This document shows, piece by piece, positions 32,145-41,560 of a DNA stretch of 64,000 bases. The DNA lies in NCBI GenBank assembly GCA_902826815.1, contig CADEGF010000016.1, positions 1-64,000 on the forward strand. The letters run 5' to 3'. A program made the position numbers and the translations under genes. The stretch comes from an uncultured Mycobacteriaceae bacterium. Its GTDB lineage: Bacteria; Actinomycetota; Actinomycetes; Mycobacteriales; Mycobacteriaceae. The stretch's first letter is position 1; every line of letters begins with the position of its first letter. Below the pieces are notes generated by a model that worked only from the letters and a program-made list of their open reading frames with translations, did not search any database and was not told where the DNA came from.

Positions 32145-33293
32145 ATGCCAAGCTCGGTTCACACGCCGCGGGGATTGATCATCGGGTTGGCGTCGGCCGC
32201 CCTTCTCATCGCGTCGTGCTCGGCGCCTGGCGGCGAGTCGGAGTCGGCAGACTCGACCGCTGCCGCCGACAAGTGCGCCGACAGCGCGGTCGTGCAATTG
32301 CAGGACGAACTGAAAGGCAAGCCCGCCGAGGAGCGCGACAAGACGCTCCTCGAGAAGGCCAAGAGCACCAACGACGGAACGATCAACCTCTATACCGAGG
32401 TCAACGACCCGACCGTCATCACCGACCCGTTCGAGAAGAAGTACGACGGACTGCACGTCAGCGTGTACCGCGCAGGCAGCGAACAGATCCGCGAACGCGT
32501 GCTACAGGAGTCGCAGGCCAACTTCGCGGGTGCCGACATCGTCGAACTCGACTCACTGGAGATGGCGATACTCGATCAGAACCACTTGCTGTCCCCCGCC
32601 GATTCGCCGTACCTCGCCGACGTGACCGACAGCGGCAAGTTCGCCAACTTCACCGGAGACCGGCTCAGCTACATCGTTCCGGTCTGGAACACGACGATCA
32701 TCCCCAACGACGCCGCGCCGAAATCACTTGAGGACCTTAAGGATTCGCGGTTCAAGGGCAAGCTTGCCCTCGAGGGAAGCGACGTCTTCTGGTTTGCGTC
32801 GCTGGTGAACTACCTGCAGACCCAAGGCAAGTCCAAGGACGAGGCGGTCCAGCTCTTCAAGGACATCGCCGCCAACTCCGCGATCACCGACGGCCACACC
32901 ACCACCACCGACCTGGTGGTGGCGGGCCAGTACGGCATCGCGGCCAACAACTACATCCACCGCATCCGCGAGTTGCAAGGCAAGGGTGCGCCGCTCGAGT
33001 TCACGCCGGTGAAAGTGCCCGTGGTGGCCGAGGTGACCGGAATCTCCGTGCCGTGCGCATCGGCGAATCCCGCAGGCGCACTTCTGTTGCAGGACTTCGT
33101 CCTCGGCCCAGAAGGTCAGCAGGCGTTCATCGACGACGACCGCACGCCGAGCAACGAAACGATGGCCGAGAAGACTTTCGGTGGAGTAGACATCGAACCG
33201 ATCAAGACCGACGTGGAATCGATCTCGAAGGAGTATTCGGACTGGTCGGACCTGTGGCAGAGCGTCGTTCACAGTAGCGGCAACCAGGGATGA
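32145..33293 (+). CDS. ABC importer A: substrate-binding lipoprotein
   Basis: Protein of 382 residues, ATG 32145 after CAGGAG. A lipoprotein signal ends LIASC with Cys25. The mature protein is an extracellular solute-binding protein of the family 1 Fe(III)/polyamine/phosphonate type (INLYTEVNDPTVITDPFEKKY, SLEDLKDSRFKGKLAL, WFASLVNYLQTQGK, SVPCASANPAGALLLQDFVLGPEGQQ). It should hold the ligand outside the membrane for the permease at 33290, whose ATG overlaps its stop (ATGA). Ligand unknown; the neighbouring amidase and cupin argue against simple iron uptake. Confidence 0.9.
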   Translation: MPSSVHTPRGLIIGLASAALLIASCSAPGGESESADSTAAADKCADSAVVQLQDELKGKPAEERDKTLLEKAKSTNDGTINLYTEVNDPTVITDPFEKKYDGLHVSVYRAGSEQIRERVLQESQANFAGADIVELDSLEMAILDQNHLLSPADSPYLADVTDSGKFANFTGDRLSYIVPVWNTTIIPNDAAPKSLEDLKDSRFKGKLALEGSDVFWFASLVNYLQTQGKSKDEAVQLFKDIAANSAITDGHTTTTDLVVAGQYGIAANNYIHRIRELQGKGAPLEFTPVKVPVVAEVTGISVPCASANPAGALLLQDFVLGPEGQQAFIDDDRTPSNETMAEKTFGGVDIEPIKTDVESISKEYSDWSDLWQSVVHSSGNQG

Positions 33294-35026
33294 CCCAACT
33301 TCTCGAGACACGGCCTGAACCCCGGGAGCAGAGGTTGGCTCCAGGGGGCACGGGCCGACGGCCGTGGGCCATGTGGATCATGGGCGGCGCCGTCATCGTG
33401 GTTCTCGGGTACCTGGTTCTGTCTCCTCTGATCTATCTCGTCTGGCGCGGTCTGACCACGGGACGCGGCTTCGGGCTTTCCAATATCGCCGACGCGTACA
33501 GCGTGCCCGGCACGACGGACATGCTGCTCAATTCCGTGTTGTTCGCCTGCGGTTCGGCGGCGGTGAGCGTCGTGACCGGTACCGCGCTGGCATTCTTCTG
33601 CGTTCGGTCGAACGCGCCGCTCAAGCCGTTGCTCTACGCAGCCTCGATCGTTCCACTGATCGTCCCCGGCATCCTGTACACGATTTCGTGGGTGTACCTC
33701 ATCGGCGGCAACGTCGGCGTATTCAAGAAGATGTTCTCGAACATCGGTCTGGGATTCCTCATCCCCGACGCCTTTTCACTCCCGGGAATGATCCTGATCG
33801 ACGGGCTTCACCTGTCACCTCTTGTGTTCCTGCTGATGTACGCCGCGTTCAAGTCCACCGATCCGTCGCTCGAGGAATCCGCGATGATGAGCGGGGCCAC
33901 GGTGCCGCAGACGGTGCTACGTGTCACGCTCCCGCTGGTACGGCCCGCGCTGCTCGGCGCGATTCTGATCATGGTGGTGCGCGGACTCGAATCTTTCGAG
34001 ACTCCGGCTGTCCTCGGAATGCCCTCCGGCACCTGGGTTTTCACGTCGCGCATCTACGACGCGTTGCATACCTACCCGATCAAGTACGACCAGGCATCGA
34101 TCTATTCACTGACCCTCCTGCTGATCACCGCGTTCGGTCTGCTGCTCGTGCAGTACATGAACCGTCGAAGCGAACGATTCCAGACGGTGACCGGCAAGGG
34201 ATTTCGTCCCCGCACCCTCGACCTCGGCAAGTGGCGCTGGCCGGTGTCCATCGGTTTCACGCTCTACTTCGTGATCGCCGTGGTAGCGCCGATGCTCATC
34301 CTGCTGTGGATGTCGCTGTTGCCCTTCTATCAAACTCCCGGCATCCAGCCGTTGAGCTCGCTGACCGTGAGCAACTACGCGGAATTGTTCGAGACTCGCG
34401 GCGTGACGGATTCTGTGAAGAACTCCGCGATCTTGGGCGTCACCAGCGCCACCGCCGTCATGCTCTTCACCGCGGTCATCTCATGGATGGTGCTGAAGTC
34501 GAAGTTCAAGGGCCGCAGGCTGCTCGACCTCCTCGCGAGCTTCCCCCTTGCGATGCCCGGTCTTGTGCTCGGCGTCGCCCTGATCTTCATCTACCTGCGC
34601 TCGCCCCTGCCGATCTACGGGACCCTGGTGATCCTGTTCATCGCCTACGTCACCCGCTACCTGCCGTACGGAATGAGGTACTCGGCGTCGTCGTTGGGGC
34701 AGGTCGGCGCCGAGTTGGAGGAGTCGGCGAAGATGAGCGGAGCGACGTGGCGGGACACTTTCCGCCGCATCGTATTACCGCTCATGGGGCCGGGGCTGGT
34801 GGCGGGCTGGATCTATGTCGTCGTCGTATCGGTACGCGAGCTTTCCAGCTCGATCCTGCTGTACTCACAAAACACCCGCGTCATGTCGGTGACCATCTGG
34901 GAGTTCTGGCAGAACGGCCAAACCGGTGTGCTGGCGTCGCTCGGCGTATGCATGGTCGTCGTCCTCATGGCTCTTGTCGCGGTGGCTTACAAACTGGGCG
35001 CCAAGATCGGCGTACGGGAGGCGTAG
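33290..35026 (+). CDS. ABC importer A: double-domain permease
   Basis: Permease of 578 residues made of two fused BPD_transp_1 halves with about 12 helices. Each half carries an EAA loop that contacts the ATPase: EESAMMSGATVPQTVLRVTLPLVRP in the first half and EESAKMSGATWRDTFRRIVLP in the second. This FbpB/AfuB architecture is shared with iron and aminoethylphosphonate importers. The start ATG overlaps the stop of the lipoprotein gene by four bases, so translation is probably coupled. Confidence 0.92.
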   Translation: MTQLLETRPEPREQRLAPGGTGRRPWAMWIMGGAVIVVLGYLVLSPLIYLVWRGLTTGRGFGLSNIADAYSVPGTTDMLLNSVLFACGSAAVSVVTGTALAFFCVRSNAPLKPLLYAASIVPLIVPGILYTISWVYLIGGNVGVFKKMFSNIGLGFLIPDAFSLPGMILIDGLHLSPLVFLLMYAAFKSTDPSLEESAMMSGATVPQTVLRVTLPLVRPALLGAILIMVVRGLESFETPAVLGMPSGTWVFTSRIYDALHTYPIKYDQASIYSLTLLLITAFGLLLVQYMNRRSERFQTVTGKGFRPRTLDLGKWRWPVSIGFTLYFVIAVVAPMLILLWMSLLPFYQTPGIQPLSSLTVSNYAELFETRGVTDSVKNSAILGVTSATAVMLFTAVISWMVLKSKFKGRRLLDLLASFPLAMPGLVLGVALIFIYLRSPLPIYGTLVILFIAYVTRYLPYGMRYSASSLGQVGAELEESAKMSGATWRDTFRRIVLPLMGPGLVAGWIYVVVVSVRELSSSILLYSQNTRVMSVTIWEFWQNGQTGVLASLGVCMVVVLMALVAVAYKLGAKIGVREA

Positions 35027-35094
35027 CGCACCAAATGCCAGCGATGACTTTGACACGGCTTCAGAACCGACGACCGCAGGTGGGTGACTGACCA

Positions 35095-36237
35095 ATGCTC
35101 GAAGTAACGGCTTTGTGCAAGGGATTCAAGGACGAGTCGCAGCAGGGCCGCGTCAAGGCCGTCGACGAGGTGAGCTTCACCGTGCATGAGGGCGACTTCT
35201 TCACGATGCTCGGCCCGAGCGGCTGCGGCAAGACCACGACGCTGCGCTGCATCGCAGGTTTGGAGAAGCCCGACAGCGGCAGCATCTCTGTCAACGGCAA
35301 GGTTCTGTTCTCCGACGCCAAAGGCATCTCGGTGGCGGCGAACCTGCGCAATCTCGGCATGGTGTTCCAGAGCTACGCGATCTGGCCGCATATGAATGTC
35401 TATGACAACGTGGCCTTTCCGCTCTGCGTAGGCACCAGGCGGCGCACCCCCAAGAGCGAGGTAAAGCGCCGGGTCGAGCGCGCCCTTGACGTCGTCGGCC
35501 TCGGTCACCTGGCCGGTCGATACGCCACCAAGCTGTCCGGCGGCCAGCAGCAACGGCTGGCGCTGGCGCGCGCGCTGGTGATCGAGCCGGCCGTCCTCCT
35601 GCTCGACGAACCGCTGTCCAATCTCGACGCGAAACTCCGCGAATCACTGCGGTTCGAGCTCAAACGCCTGCAGCGGGAACAAGGCATCACCACCGTCTAC
35701 GTGACACACGACCAGGCTGAGGCGCTGTCTATGTCGAACGAGATCGCCGTGATGCACGAGGGCCGAATCAGCCAGATCGGCTCCCCCTTCTCGGTGTATC
35801 TGGAGCCGGAGAACGATTTCGTCGCCGACTTCATCGGCTTGACCAACTTCATCAAGGGTGTCGTGACGCAACGAACGGGCCGCGGCGGCACCGTCCGGAC
35901 GGCAAACGGCGAGCTGTACGTCAACAGCATGGTCGACGTCGACGTCGACGACGAGTGCGTGGTGTCCATCCGCCCTGAACAGGTACAGGTGATGGCGGAC
36001 AGCACACCGACCGGACCCAACATGTTCTCCGGAACCGTCGCCACGCGACTTTTCACCGGCGATTGCATGGACTACCAGATCAGCATCGGCGCCGAGACCC
36101 TGCGGTGTCGCACGGCGGCTTCCCAACGGTTCAGCACCGGGAAGCCGATCACGCTCTCCCTGCCATCTGAGCACTGTATTGCCTTACGTCCAAACATGAT
36201 TGGAGACAGACCGGAGAATTCAGCCACCTCGATCTGA
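35095..36237 (+). CDS. ABC importer A: ATP-binding protein
   Basis: ATPase of 380 residues: Walker A LGPSGCGKTTT, Q loop in MVFQSYAIWPHMNVYDN, signature LSGGQQQRLALARAL, Walker B LLLDEPLSNLDAKLR and H loop YVTHDQAEALS. A TOBE-like domain follows from about residue 240 (DFIGLTNFIKGVV..., SIRPEQVQVM). This is the FbpC/PotA class that energises the permease at 33290, 68 bp upstream. Confidence 0.93.
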   Translation: MLEVTALCKGFKDESQQGRVKAVDEVSFTVHEGDFFTMLGPSGCGKTTTLRCIAGLEKPDSGSISVNGKVLFSDAKGISVAANLRNLGMVFQSYAIWPHMNVYDNVAFPLCVGTRRRTPKSEVKRRVERALDVVGLGHLAGRYATKLSGGQQQRLALARALVIEPAVLLLDEPLSNLDAKLRESLRFELKRLQREQGITTVYVTHDQAEALSMSNEIAVMHEGRISQIGSPFSVYLEPENDFVADFIGLTNFIKGVVTQRTGRGGTVRTANGELYVNSMVDVDVDDECVVSIRPEQVQVMADSTPTGPNMFSGTVATRLFTGDCMDYQISIGAETLRCRTAASQRFSTGKPITLSLPSEHCIALRPNMIGDRPENSATSI

Positions 36238-36284
36238 CGACGAATCAGCTCACAAGACCGATACGAGTACAGAGGATCCGACAT

Positions 36285-36947
36285 ATGACCGAACGACAGA
36301 CGGAGTCCAAGGCCCACGACCACGGGCACGACAACGGGCACAGCCACGACCATGGGCACGGCCACAGCCATGACGACGGCGGCGACCCCAACTCACCGCG
36401 CCGTCGCGGAAAGTTGCACTATCACGAGGACGAGGTCCGCCCCCTTGCCGCGGGCAAGCTGTTGCACAAGCAGCCGCACCTCGACCTGTACGCCGACAGC
36501 GACCGCAGGCATCCTGCTCGCGATGTCGATCTGCCGCTGCGAACCATCCAGCTGCACATCTCGGAGTTGAAGCCCGGCCAGGCGACCCGGCTGCACAAGC
36601 ACCATAACGAGGCCGCCATCTACATCATGAAGGGCAAGGGCCACAGCGAGGTTCAGGGCGAGGTCGTCGAATGGGAGCAGGGCGATTTTATGTACATCCC
36701 GTCGATGCAGTGGCACACCCACGTCAACTCCGGCGACGGCCCGGTGCTGTATCTGGGCATCACCAACAAGCGGATGCTGGACTGGCTCGGCCTGGACCGG
36801 AAGGTCGAGGCGGGCAAGCACGTCCCGATGGAGGAGGTGCAGAAGGAGATCGAGGCGAAGAGCTATTCGCCGTACTCCTACTACAGCATCACCCCCGAGG
36901 AGGGTGTCCGGTTCGGCCCGGAGGGCTTCATCACCCACAACGACTGA
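36285..36947 (+). CDS. Cupin-domain protein with His-rich N-terminus
   Basis: Protein of 220 residues. The first ~35 residues are dominated by His, Asp and Gly (HDHGHDNGHSHDHGHGHSHD), resembling metal-chaperone tails. The cupin core contains LHKHHNEAAIYIMKGKG (motif 1 with HxH and Glu) and WEQGDFMYIPSMQWHTHVN (motif 2 with second metal His). Cupins of this form are metal-dependent dioxygenases or isomerases. A function in the pathway fed by importer A is likely but not defined. It is last gene of operon A, followed by a terminator. A related cupin begins operon B. Confidence 0.8.
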   Translation: MTERQTESKAHDHGHDNGHSHDHGHGHSHDDGGDPNSPRRRGKLHYHEDEVRPLAAGKLLHKQPHLDLYADSDRRHPARDVDLPLRTIQLHISELKPGQATRLHKHHNEAAIYIMKGKGHSEVQGEVVEWEQGDFMYIPSMQWHTHVNSGDGPVLYLGITNKRMLDWLGLDRKVEAGKHVPMEEVQKEIEAKSYSPYSYYSITPEEGVRFGPEGFITHND

Positions 36948-36968
36948 TCGGCTCGCCACGGCGACGCC

Positions 36969-37015
36969 GGGGTTGCCGACCCCGCCCGCTCCACCATGGA
37001 GGGATCGGCAACCCC
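36969..37015 (+). terminator. Hairpin terminator of operon A
   Basis: A perfect 11-bp inverted repeat, GGGGTTGCCGA at 36969-36979 and TCGGCAACCCC at 37005-37015, separated by 25 bases, 22 bp after the cupin stop. The loop is long, so its strength is uncertain. Confidence 0.6.
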
Positions 37016-37065
37016 CTTCGAACCCGTGATCACGTGATTCCCTTCAGCGAGGAAGGGGTGGCCCG

Positions 37066-37392
37066 ATGACCACCCGAAAACAGAAACGACACAACAAGAT
37101 CGACTTGGCGGCCATCTTGCGCTCGCGCGGAATCGACCGCGAGGAGCACGAGGTCTTGACCTTCGCCGTCAGCTGGCTGCCCTACGACGGACCACCCGAC
37201 GATGAGATCCTGGTTCGATTCGGGCTGACCAAGGAACGTTACCTGGAACGCCTCCAGCAGATCGTCGACGAACATCGCCAACAGATCCACCCCGAAACCG
37301 CCGCACGACTACTCGATCTCTGCGACGGCGCGCATCCAGAGGCGAATGCCCGAAGTCAGGCGTCCCAGGCAGTGCCGCAATCGGCGCATTGA
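37066..37392 (+). CDS. Small DUF3263-like hypothetical protein
   Basis: Protein of 108 residues, ATG 37066. The central part (EEHEVLTFAVSWLPYDGPPDDEILVRFGLTKERYLERLQQIV) resembles short actinobacterial DUF3263 proteins, which have a helix-turn-helix-like arrangement, but I am not certain. Basic start (MTTRKQKRHNK). The last 12 codons overlap the convergent zinc-ribbon gene by 37 bp and are therefore read from that gene's complementary tail. Confidence 0.65.
   Translation: MTTRKQKRHNKIDLAAILRSRGIDREEHEVLTFAVSWLPYDGPPDDEILVRFGLTKERYLERLQQIVDEHRQQIHPETAARLLDLCDGAHPEANARSQASQAVPQSAH
37355..37379. repeat. 25-bp gene-tail repeat, left copy
   Basis: GTCAGGCGTCCCAGGC followed by AGTGCCGCA. It recurs at 50684-50708 with two mismatches. 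Here it encodes, on the minus strand, the last residues of the zinc-ribbon protein. Confidence 0.6.
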
Positions 37393-37808
37393 TACAGGCT
37401 GACGTGCGCGCGTAGCTCTGCAGCAACATGCTTGTCGGCGGGTCCGAGGAGTTCAGCCCGCATCGACCCGCATTCCGGACACGACTGGTTGTAGACGCGC
37501 AGCGCGGACTGCCGGTCATAGGTCAGGCCGATCACGATCACGCCGCCGTCGGTCGATTCGACCAGCCGGACCAGTTCCTCGTCGTCATCGTCGACGATGT
37601 CATCGCCGCCGATCGAGATGACGAGCTGCTCTCCGGCTGGCAGCCGCTCACGGACCTGCTGCTCGGTGAGCGCGACGACGTCATCTGGTGAATTGCGCAA
37701 TGCCCGTCCGGCGACGGGCATCCAGAGCGCGGCAGTGGGCGTCGCACCCGACGGTAGAGCATCGGTGACGATCCGCGTTTCCCAGGGTTGACGCGCCGTC
37801 TCTGCCAT
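37356..37808 (-). CDS. Hypothetical protein with C-terminal zinc ribbon
   Basis: Protein of 150 residues, ATG 37808. Near the C-terminus are two Cys pairs, CPECG and CADCG, about 34 residues apart, forming a probable zinc ribbon. The middle has an acidic stretch (GGDDIVDDDDEELVRL) and a strand GGVIVIGLTYDRQSALRVYN. No enzymatic motif. It is convergent with the gene at 37066 and divergent from operon B. Its last codons are duplicated at 50684. Confidence 0.7.
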   Translation of the reverse strand: MAETARQPWETRIVTDALPSGATPTAALWMPVAGRALRNSPDDVVALTEQQVRERLPAGEQLVISIGGDDIVDDDDEELVRLVESTDGGVIVIGLTYDRQSALRVYNQSCPECGSMRAELLGPADKHVAAELRAHVSLYQCADCGTAWDA

Positions 37809-37899
37809 GAAAACTCCTGATCGGAAGCGAAAATGGACGCCCTGTGACGAGTGCGCTCGAGGTCAGTTTAACGTCCGTGATCCTGTTGACCTGAAGATT

Positions 37900-37912
37900 A
37901 TATCCATTATCA
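37900..37912. promoter_or_regulatory. Operator-like site 2 (ATATCCATTATCA)
   Basis: Shares the ATATCCA half with the palindrome at 31242. It lies 57 bp upstream of the first gene of operon B, in an AT-rich promoter region. Confidence 0.5.
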
Positions 37913-37968
37913 TGTATTGAACCGGCGGCACGCCGGAAGCCCCTGCAGATTGAGGAGAGACAGCCACG

Positions 37969-38487
37969 ATGCCCGAAAAGAGGATTGACTCGATCGAGGA
38001 GATCGAGATCCGCGACCAGGCGCTGAGCGAAACCGCGAACAGCGAGATGACCAACCGCGAGCAGTGGAACCAAAAAAATCCTCCGACCGAAGCGGTCATC
38101 GTCAAAGACCTGAAGACCACCGAGCTGACACCCCGCGAGTACCGCAACACCAAGGCCCGCTTCTACCGGCTTGGCGGCGATATCCGGCTGCAGCCCCACG
38201 TCAGCGAGCTCCCCCCCAAGGGCGAATCCGTCAATCACCGGCACACCACCGAGGCCGTCATCTACATCGTGCGCGGTGTCGGGCACACGATCATCAGCTG
38301 GGACGGCGTGAACAAGCAGCGCATCGACTGGGAAGAAGGCGACATGTTCAGCTTCCCCGTCTGGATGTGGCACCAGCACTTCAACGACAGCGAGACCGAG
38401 GTCGCCCGGTATCTGGCCGTGCAGGACACGTTCGCCGTGAAAGCACTTGGCCTGCACCAGATCGAGAGGTTTCCGGAAACTCAGTAG
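37969..38487 (+). CDS. Cupin-domain protein (operon B)
   Basis: Protein of 172 residues. Cupin motif 1 is VNHRHTTEAVIYIVRGVG and motif 2 WEEGDMFSFPVWMWHQHFN, giving the usual three His and one Glu ligands. It shares topology with the cupin of operon A but lacks the His-rich leader. It precedes the lipoprotein gene by 33 bp and is expected to act on the compound imported by importer B, or to bind it. Exact reaction unknown. Confidence 0.82.
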   Translation: MPEKRIDSIEEIEIRDQALSETANSEMTNREQWNQKNPPTEAVIVKDLKTTELTPREYRNTKARFYRLGGDIRLQPHVSELPPKGESVNHRHTTEAVIYIVRGVGHTIISWDGVNKQRIDWEEGDMFSFPVWMWHQHFNDSETEVARYLAVQDTFAVKALGLHQIERFPETQ

Positions 38488-38520
38488 CCGAGGGACAGCA
38501 GCACGGCAGAGACGAAGGAA

Positions 38521-39585
38521 ATGATGAAACCTACGAGAGCAGGCCGTCCCGGTGTCGTGCTGACTGCCATCGCCATCGTCGCGATCTCCATCGCCGGATG
38601 CGGTTCGTCCAACGGGCCCGCGACGTCGTCTGAGGGACCGTTGAGCGTGAGCATGGATGAGGCGTGCGCGGCCGCCGTCGACGAGAGCGGCGACCTCAAC
38701 TACGTCGCCTCTACCGACCCCGCAGTCTTCGCCAAGGAGATCGAGCCCTTCACGGCCAAACATCCCGACATCTCGATCAAATACACCAACCTCCGCTCCG
38801 ACGACGCCAGTCAGCGACTCCTTGCCGAGTCCCAGACGCGTCACGACCTGTCGTTCGACGCGCTGTCGGGCGACCTGCCCGGCTTCGACCCACTGTTCCA
38901 GCAGAACATGGTGCGCGACGTCGACTGGCCGGCGCTCGGCGTCGCGGACGATCTCGTCATCGAGCAGCAGGACGGCACTGCGTGGCGCAACTACCGCCTC
39001 ATTACGGGCCTCGGATACAACTCCGACCTGGTGCCCAAGGACCAGCTGCCCAACACGTGGAAGGAGCTCGTCGACAGCAAGTGGGCAGGCAAGGTCATCG
39101 TGGACCCACGCGGGTCGTACCTCGGTGGAATCGCCCTCGCGTACGGCGAACAGGAAACGGTCGATTGGTTCAAGGACTTCATGGCCACCGACAAGCCGCT
39201 CATCATCCAGGGTGCGACGGCCAGCGCCCAGAAGGTGATTGCGGGCGAGGCGCTGCTCACGACCAGCGCGGCAGACGCCAACATCCGTGAGTCACAGGCG
39301 GCGGGCGCGCCCATCGACATCAAATACCTCGATGTGGTGCCGACGAGCGACTACCACACGCTGATCATGAAGGACTCGCCGCGGCCCAACAAGGCGGCGT
39401 GCTTCCTCGGCTGGCTGGCAAGCGATGAGGGCGCTGCCCAGAAGGCCAAGTTTGAGTTCCAGCTCAACGACAGCAATCCGCCTGCAGTCCCGGCGACATC
39501 GAAGCTTGTGCTCACGGACTCGCCGGAATCGCTCAAGACGTCGACCGACACCTCGACGGCGCTCGCGAAACTGATGGGGAACTGA
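38521..39585 (+). CDS. ABC importer B: substrate-binding lipoprotein
   Basis: Protein of 354 residues with lipobox SIAGC (Cys27). Mature sequence pattern of family 1 solute-binding proteins: YVASTDPAVFAKEIEPFTAKH, LPNTWKELVDSKWAGKVIVDPRG, AKVI-like VIAGEALLTTSAADANI, and ACFLGWLASDEGAAQKAKFE. It is distantly related to the binding proteins of importers A and C. GAAGGA precedes the double ATG. Ligand unknown. Confidence 0.9.
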   Translation: MMKPTRAGRPGVVLTAIAIVAISIAGCGSSNGPATSSEGPLSVSMDEACAAAVDESGDLNYVASTDPAVFAKEIEPFTAKHPDISIKYTNLRSDDASQRLLAESQTRHDLSFDALSGDLPGFDPLFQQNMVRDVDWPALGVADDLVIEQQDGTAWRNYRLITGLGYNSDLVPKDQLPNTWKELVDSKWAGKVIVDPRGSYLGGIALAYGEQETVDWFKDFMATDKPLIIQGATASAQKVIAGEALLTTSAADANIRESQAAGAPIDIKYLDVVPTSDYHTLIMKDSPRPNKAACFLGWLASDEGAAQKAKFEFQLNDSNPPAVPATSKLVLTDSPESLKTSTDTSTALAKLMGN

Positions 39586-39663
39586 GCCGCCGCGGCACGG
39601 ACGAACAGCAGCCCGGGCTCATCTGTCCCCGGCAGCAGCCGGATGCAGCAGAGAGGTAAGCGC

Positions 39664-41424
39664 ATGCCACCGACGGCGGTCGCAACCGTCGCTGAGCCGA
39701 CCCCCCGCGTGCGCCGCCGACGTCGGTGGCTCACCGGTCGGACGGTCTTCATTTTCGTCACCATCGCAGTGCTCGTTTACCTGGTGGTCGGGCCGCTGCT
39801 TGTCCTCGTTCTCGGCAGCCTCCAGGACACGACATTCGGGCTGATTGTCCAGCCGCCGATTCCGTGGACTGGCGAAAACTACGCCGATGCGGTGTTCAAC
39901 TCGGCGCTCGTCGATGTTCTGTGGACGACGTTTCTCTTCACGGCGGGCAGCCTGCTGTTCGCCTTCGTCGTGAGCTTCAGCCTGTCGATGCTCATTGAGC
40001 GGACGGACATGCCCCTCGGGAACCTGATGTTCGTCCTCATCGTGGCGCCATCGGGAATCCCGACCGTGATCCTGGCCATCTCCTGGAGCCTGATGGTCAA
40101 CCCAACGAACGGCGTGGTCAATGTTGCCTTGCGCGACTTGTTCGGGCTGACCGACTCGACTGGTCCGTTCAACGTTTACACGGTCCCCTGGATGATCCTC
40201 ATCCAGGGGATGGCCTTGGTGCCGCTGACATTCTTGCTCATCACGGCGTCATTGCGGGGCATGAGCAAAACCTTGGAGGACGCGGGGCGTGCGTCGGGCG
40301 CGAAGACTTCGGTGATACTGCGCACCATCACGATCCCGCTGCTCAAACCGGCGATCATCGGCGCTCTCGTGTACCAGTTCGTCACAGTCGTCTCGGTGCT
40401 CGACATCCCGCTTATCGTTGGCCGCCCCGGCGGCATCTCCGTGCTGAGCACGGAGATCTATGCCGCGTCGAACCCTGTGGTCGGCCTGCCGAACAACGGT
40501 GTAGCGAGCGCCTACGGCGTGCTGCTACTTGTACTCTCGCTCGCGCCGCTGTACGTGTACAACCGCATCATCCGGCAGTCCGACGCCTACGTCACCGTGA
40601 CGGGCAAGAGCCGGATGCCGACACCGCTAAGGCTCGGCCGGTGGAGGCCGGTCGCTCTTATCGTCGCGTTCGGCTACGTCGCAATATCCTTCCTGCTGCC
40701 GCTCGTGGTTCTCGTGTGGTCAAGCCTCCAGCCTTATCTCGGCGCGTTCGACCTCGAAAGCCTGGGCCGCACAACGATAGCGGCGTACCAGAGCATCGGC
40801 GACGACCCCCTGTTCCACCGAGGGCTGTGGAACACGTTCGTTCTGGGTGTCTCCGGGTCGGTCATCGCGATGGCGATCTCCACCGCCGTCTCATGGATCC
40901 TCGTGCGCACGCGCTCGCGCTACGTGACGCTTCTCGACGTGTTGGCCTTCATGCCGCACGCATTCCCGGGCGTGGTCATCGGCCTCGCGACACTCTTCCT
41001 CTACCTGCTGTTGCCGATCCCGGTTTATGGCACCATCTGGATCATCGTCCTGGCAATGGCGACTCAGTTCATCGGCCTCGGAACACGTCTCACGACAGCC
41101 GGAATAGCCCAGATCCAGGTCGGACTCGAGGAAGCGTCTTTCATCTCGGGAGGCTCGGGTTGGCAGACGACGCGCCACGTGTTGCTGCCCCTGCTACGCC
41201 CCGTGATTTTCAACGGACTGCTCGTCGTGTTCCTCGCCAGCATTCAGAACCTCACCTTGCCGCTCATGCTCGGCACCGGCGATAGCATTGTGATGTCGAC
41301 GTTGATCTACGGCCGGTGGTTCGACGGTGACGGTCCGGGCACGGCAGCCCTCGGTGTCGTCCTCACGATAGTCACGCTCGTGATGACTCTGTTTCTGCGC
41401 CGCTCGTCAGGAACACGGGTATGA
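39664..41424 (+). CDS. ABC importer B: double-domain permease
   Basis: Permease of 586 residues, start ATG 39664 with GAGAGGTAAG upstream. Two BPD_transp_1 halves; EAA loops at EDAGRASGAKTSVILRTITIP and EEASFISGGSGWQTTRHVLLP, the second being less canonical. It has about 12 transmembrane helices. It forms the channel for the lipoprotein at 38521 with the ATPase at 41561. Confidence 0.92.
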   Translation: MPPTAVATVAEPTPRVRRRRRWLTGRTVFIFVTIAVLVYLVVGPLLVLVLGSLQDTTFGLIVQPPIPWTGENYADAVFNSALVDVLWTTFLFTAGSLLFAFVVSFSLSMLIERTDMPLGNLMFVLIVAPSGIPTVILAISWSLMVNPTNGVVNVALRDLFGLTDSTGPFNVYTVPWMILIQGMALVPLTFLLITASLRGMSKTLEDAGRASGAKTSVILRTITIPLLKPAIIGALVYQFVTVVSVLDIPLIVGRPGGISVLSTEIYAASNPVVGLPNNGVASAYGVLLLVLSLAPLYVYNRIIRQSDAYVTVTGKSRMPTPLRLGRWRPVALIVAFGYVAISFLLPLVVLVWSSLQPYLGAFDLESLGRTTIAAYQSIGDDPLFHRGLWNTFVLGVSGSVIAMAISTAVSWILVRTRSRYVTLLDVLAFMPHAFPGVVIGLATLFLYLLLPIPVYGTIWIIVLAMATQFIGLGTRLTTAGIAQIQVGLEEASFISGGSGWQTTRHVLLPLLRPVIFNGLLVVFLASIQNLTLPLMLGTGDSIVMSTLIYGRWFDGDGPGTAALGVVLTIVTLVMTLFLRRSSGTRV

Positions 41425-41560
41425 GCGGGGTTCAGAGAGCGAGGCCGACGGCGCGGACTGCACAGCAGACGGAACCTCGCAGCAGGCGCTTCGCGACGGC
41501 ACGACAACGGTCTTGGGGCCCAGCGCCCGCCGTCGCTCCACAGTTGGGAGAAAGTGTGTC

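Noticed and set aside
33364-35091. 575-codon plus-strand frame overlapping permease A
   Set aside because: Translation is Arg/His rich without membrane helices; the permease frame has two EAA loops. It is a GC-driven shadow.
37681-38844. 387-codon minus-strand frame across operon B start
   Set aside because: It runs antisense to the cupin and lipoprotein genes and matches no family pattern.
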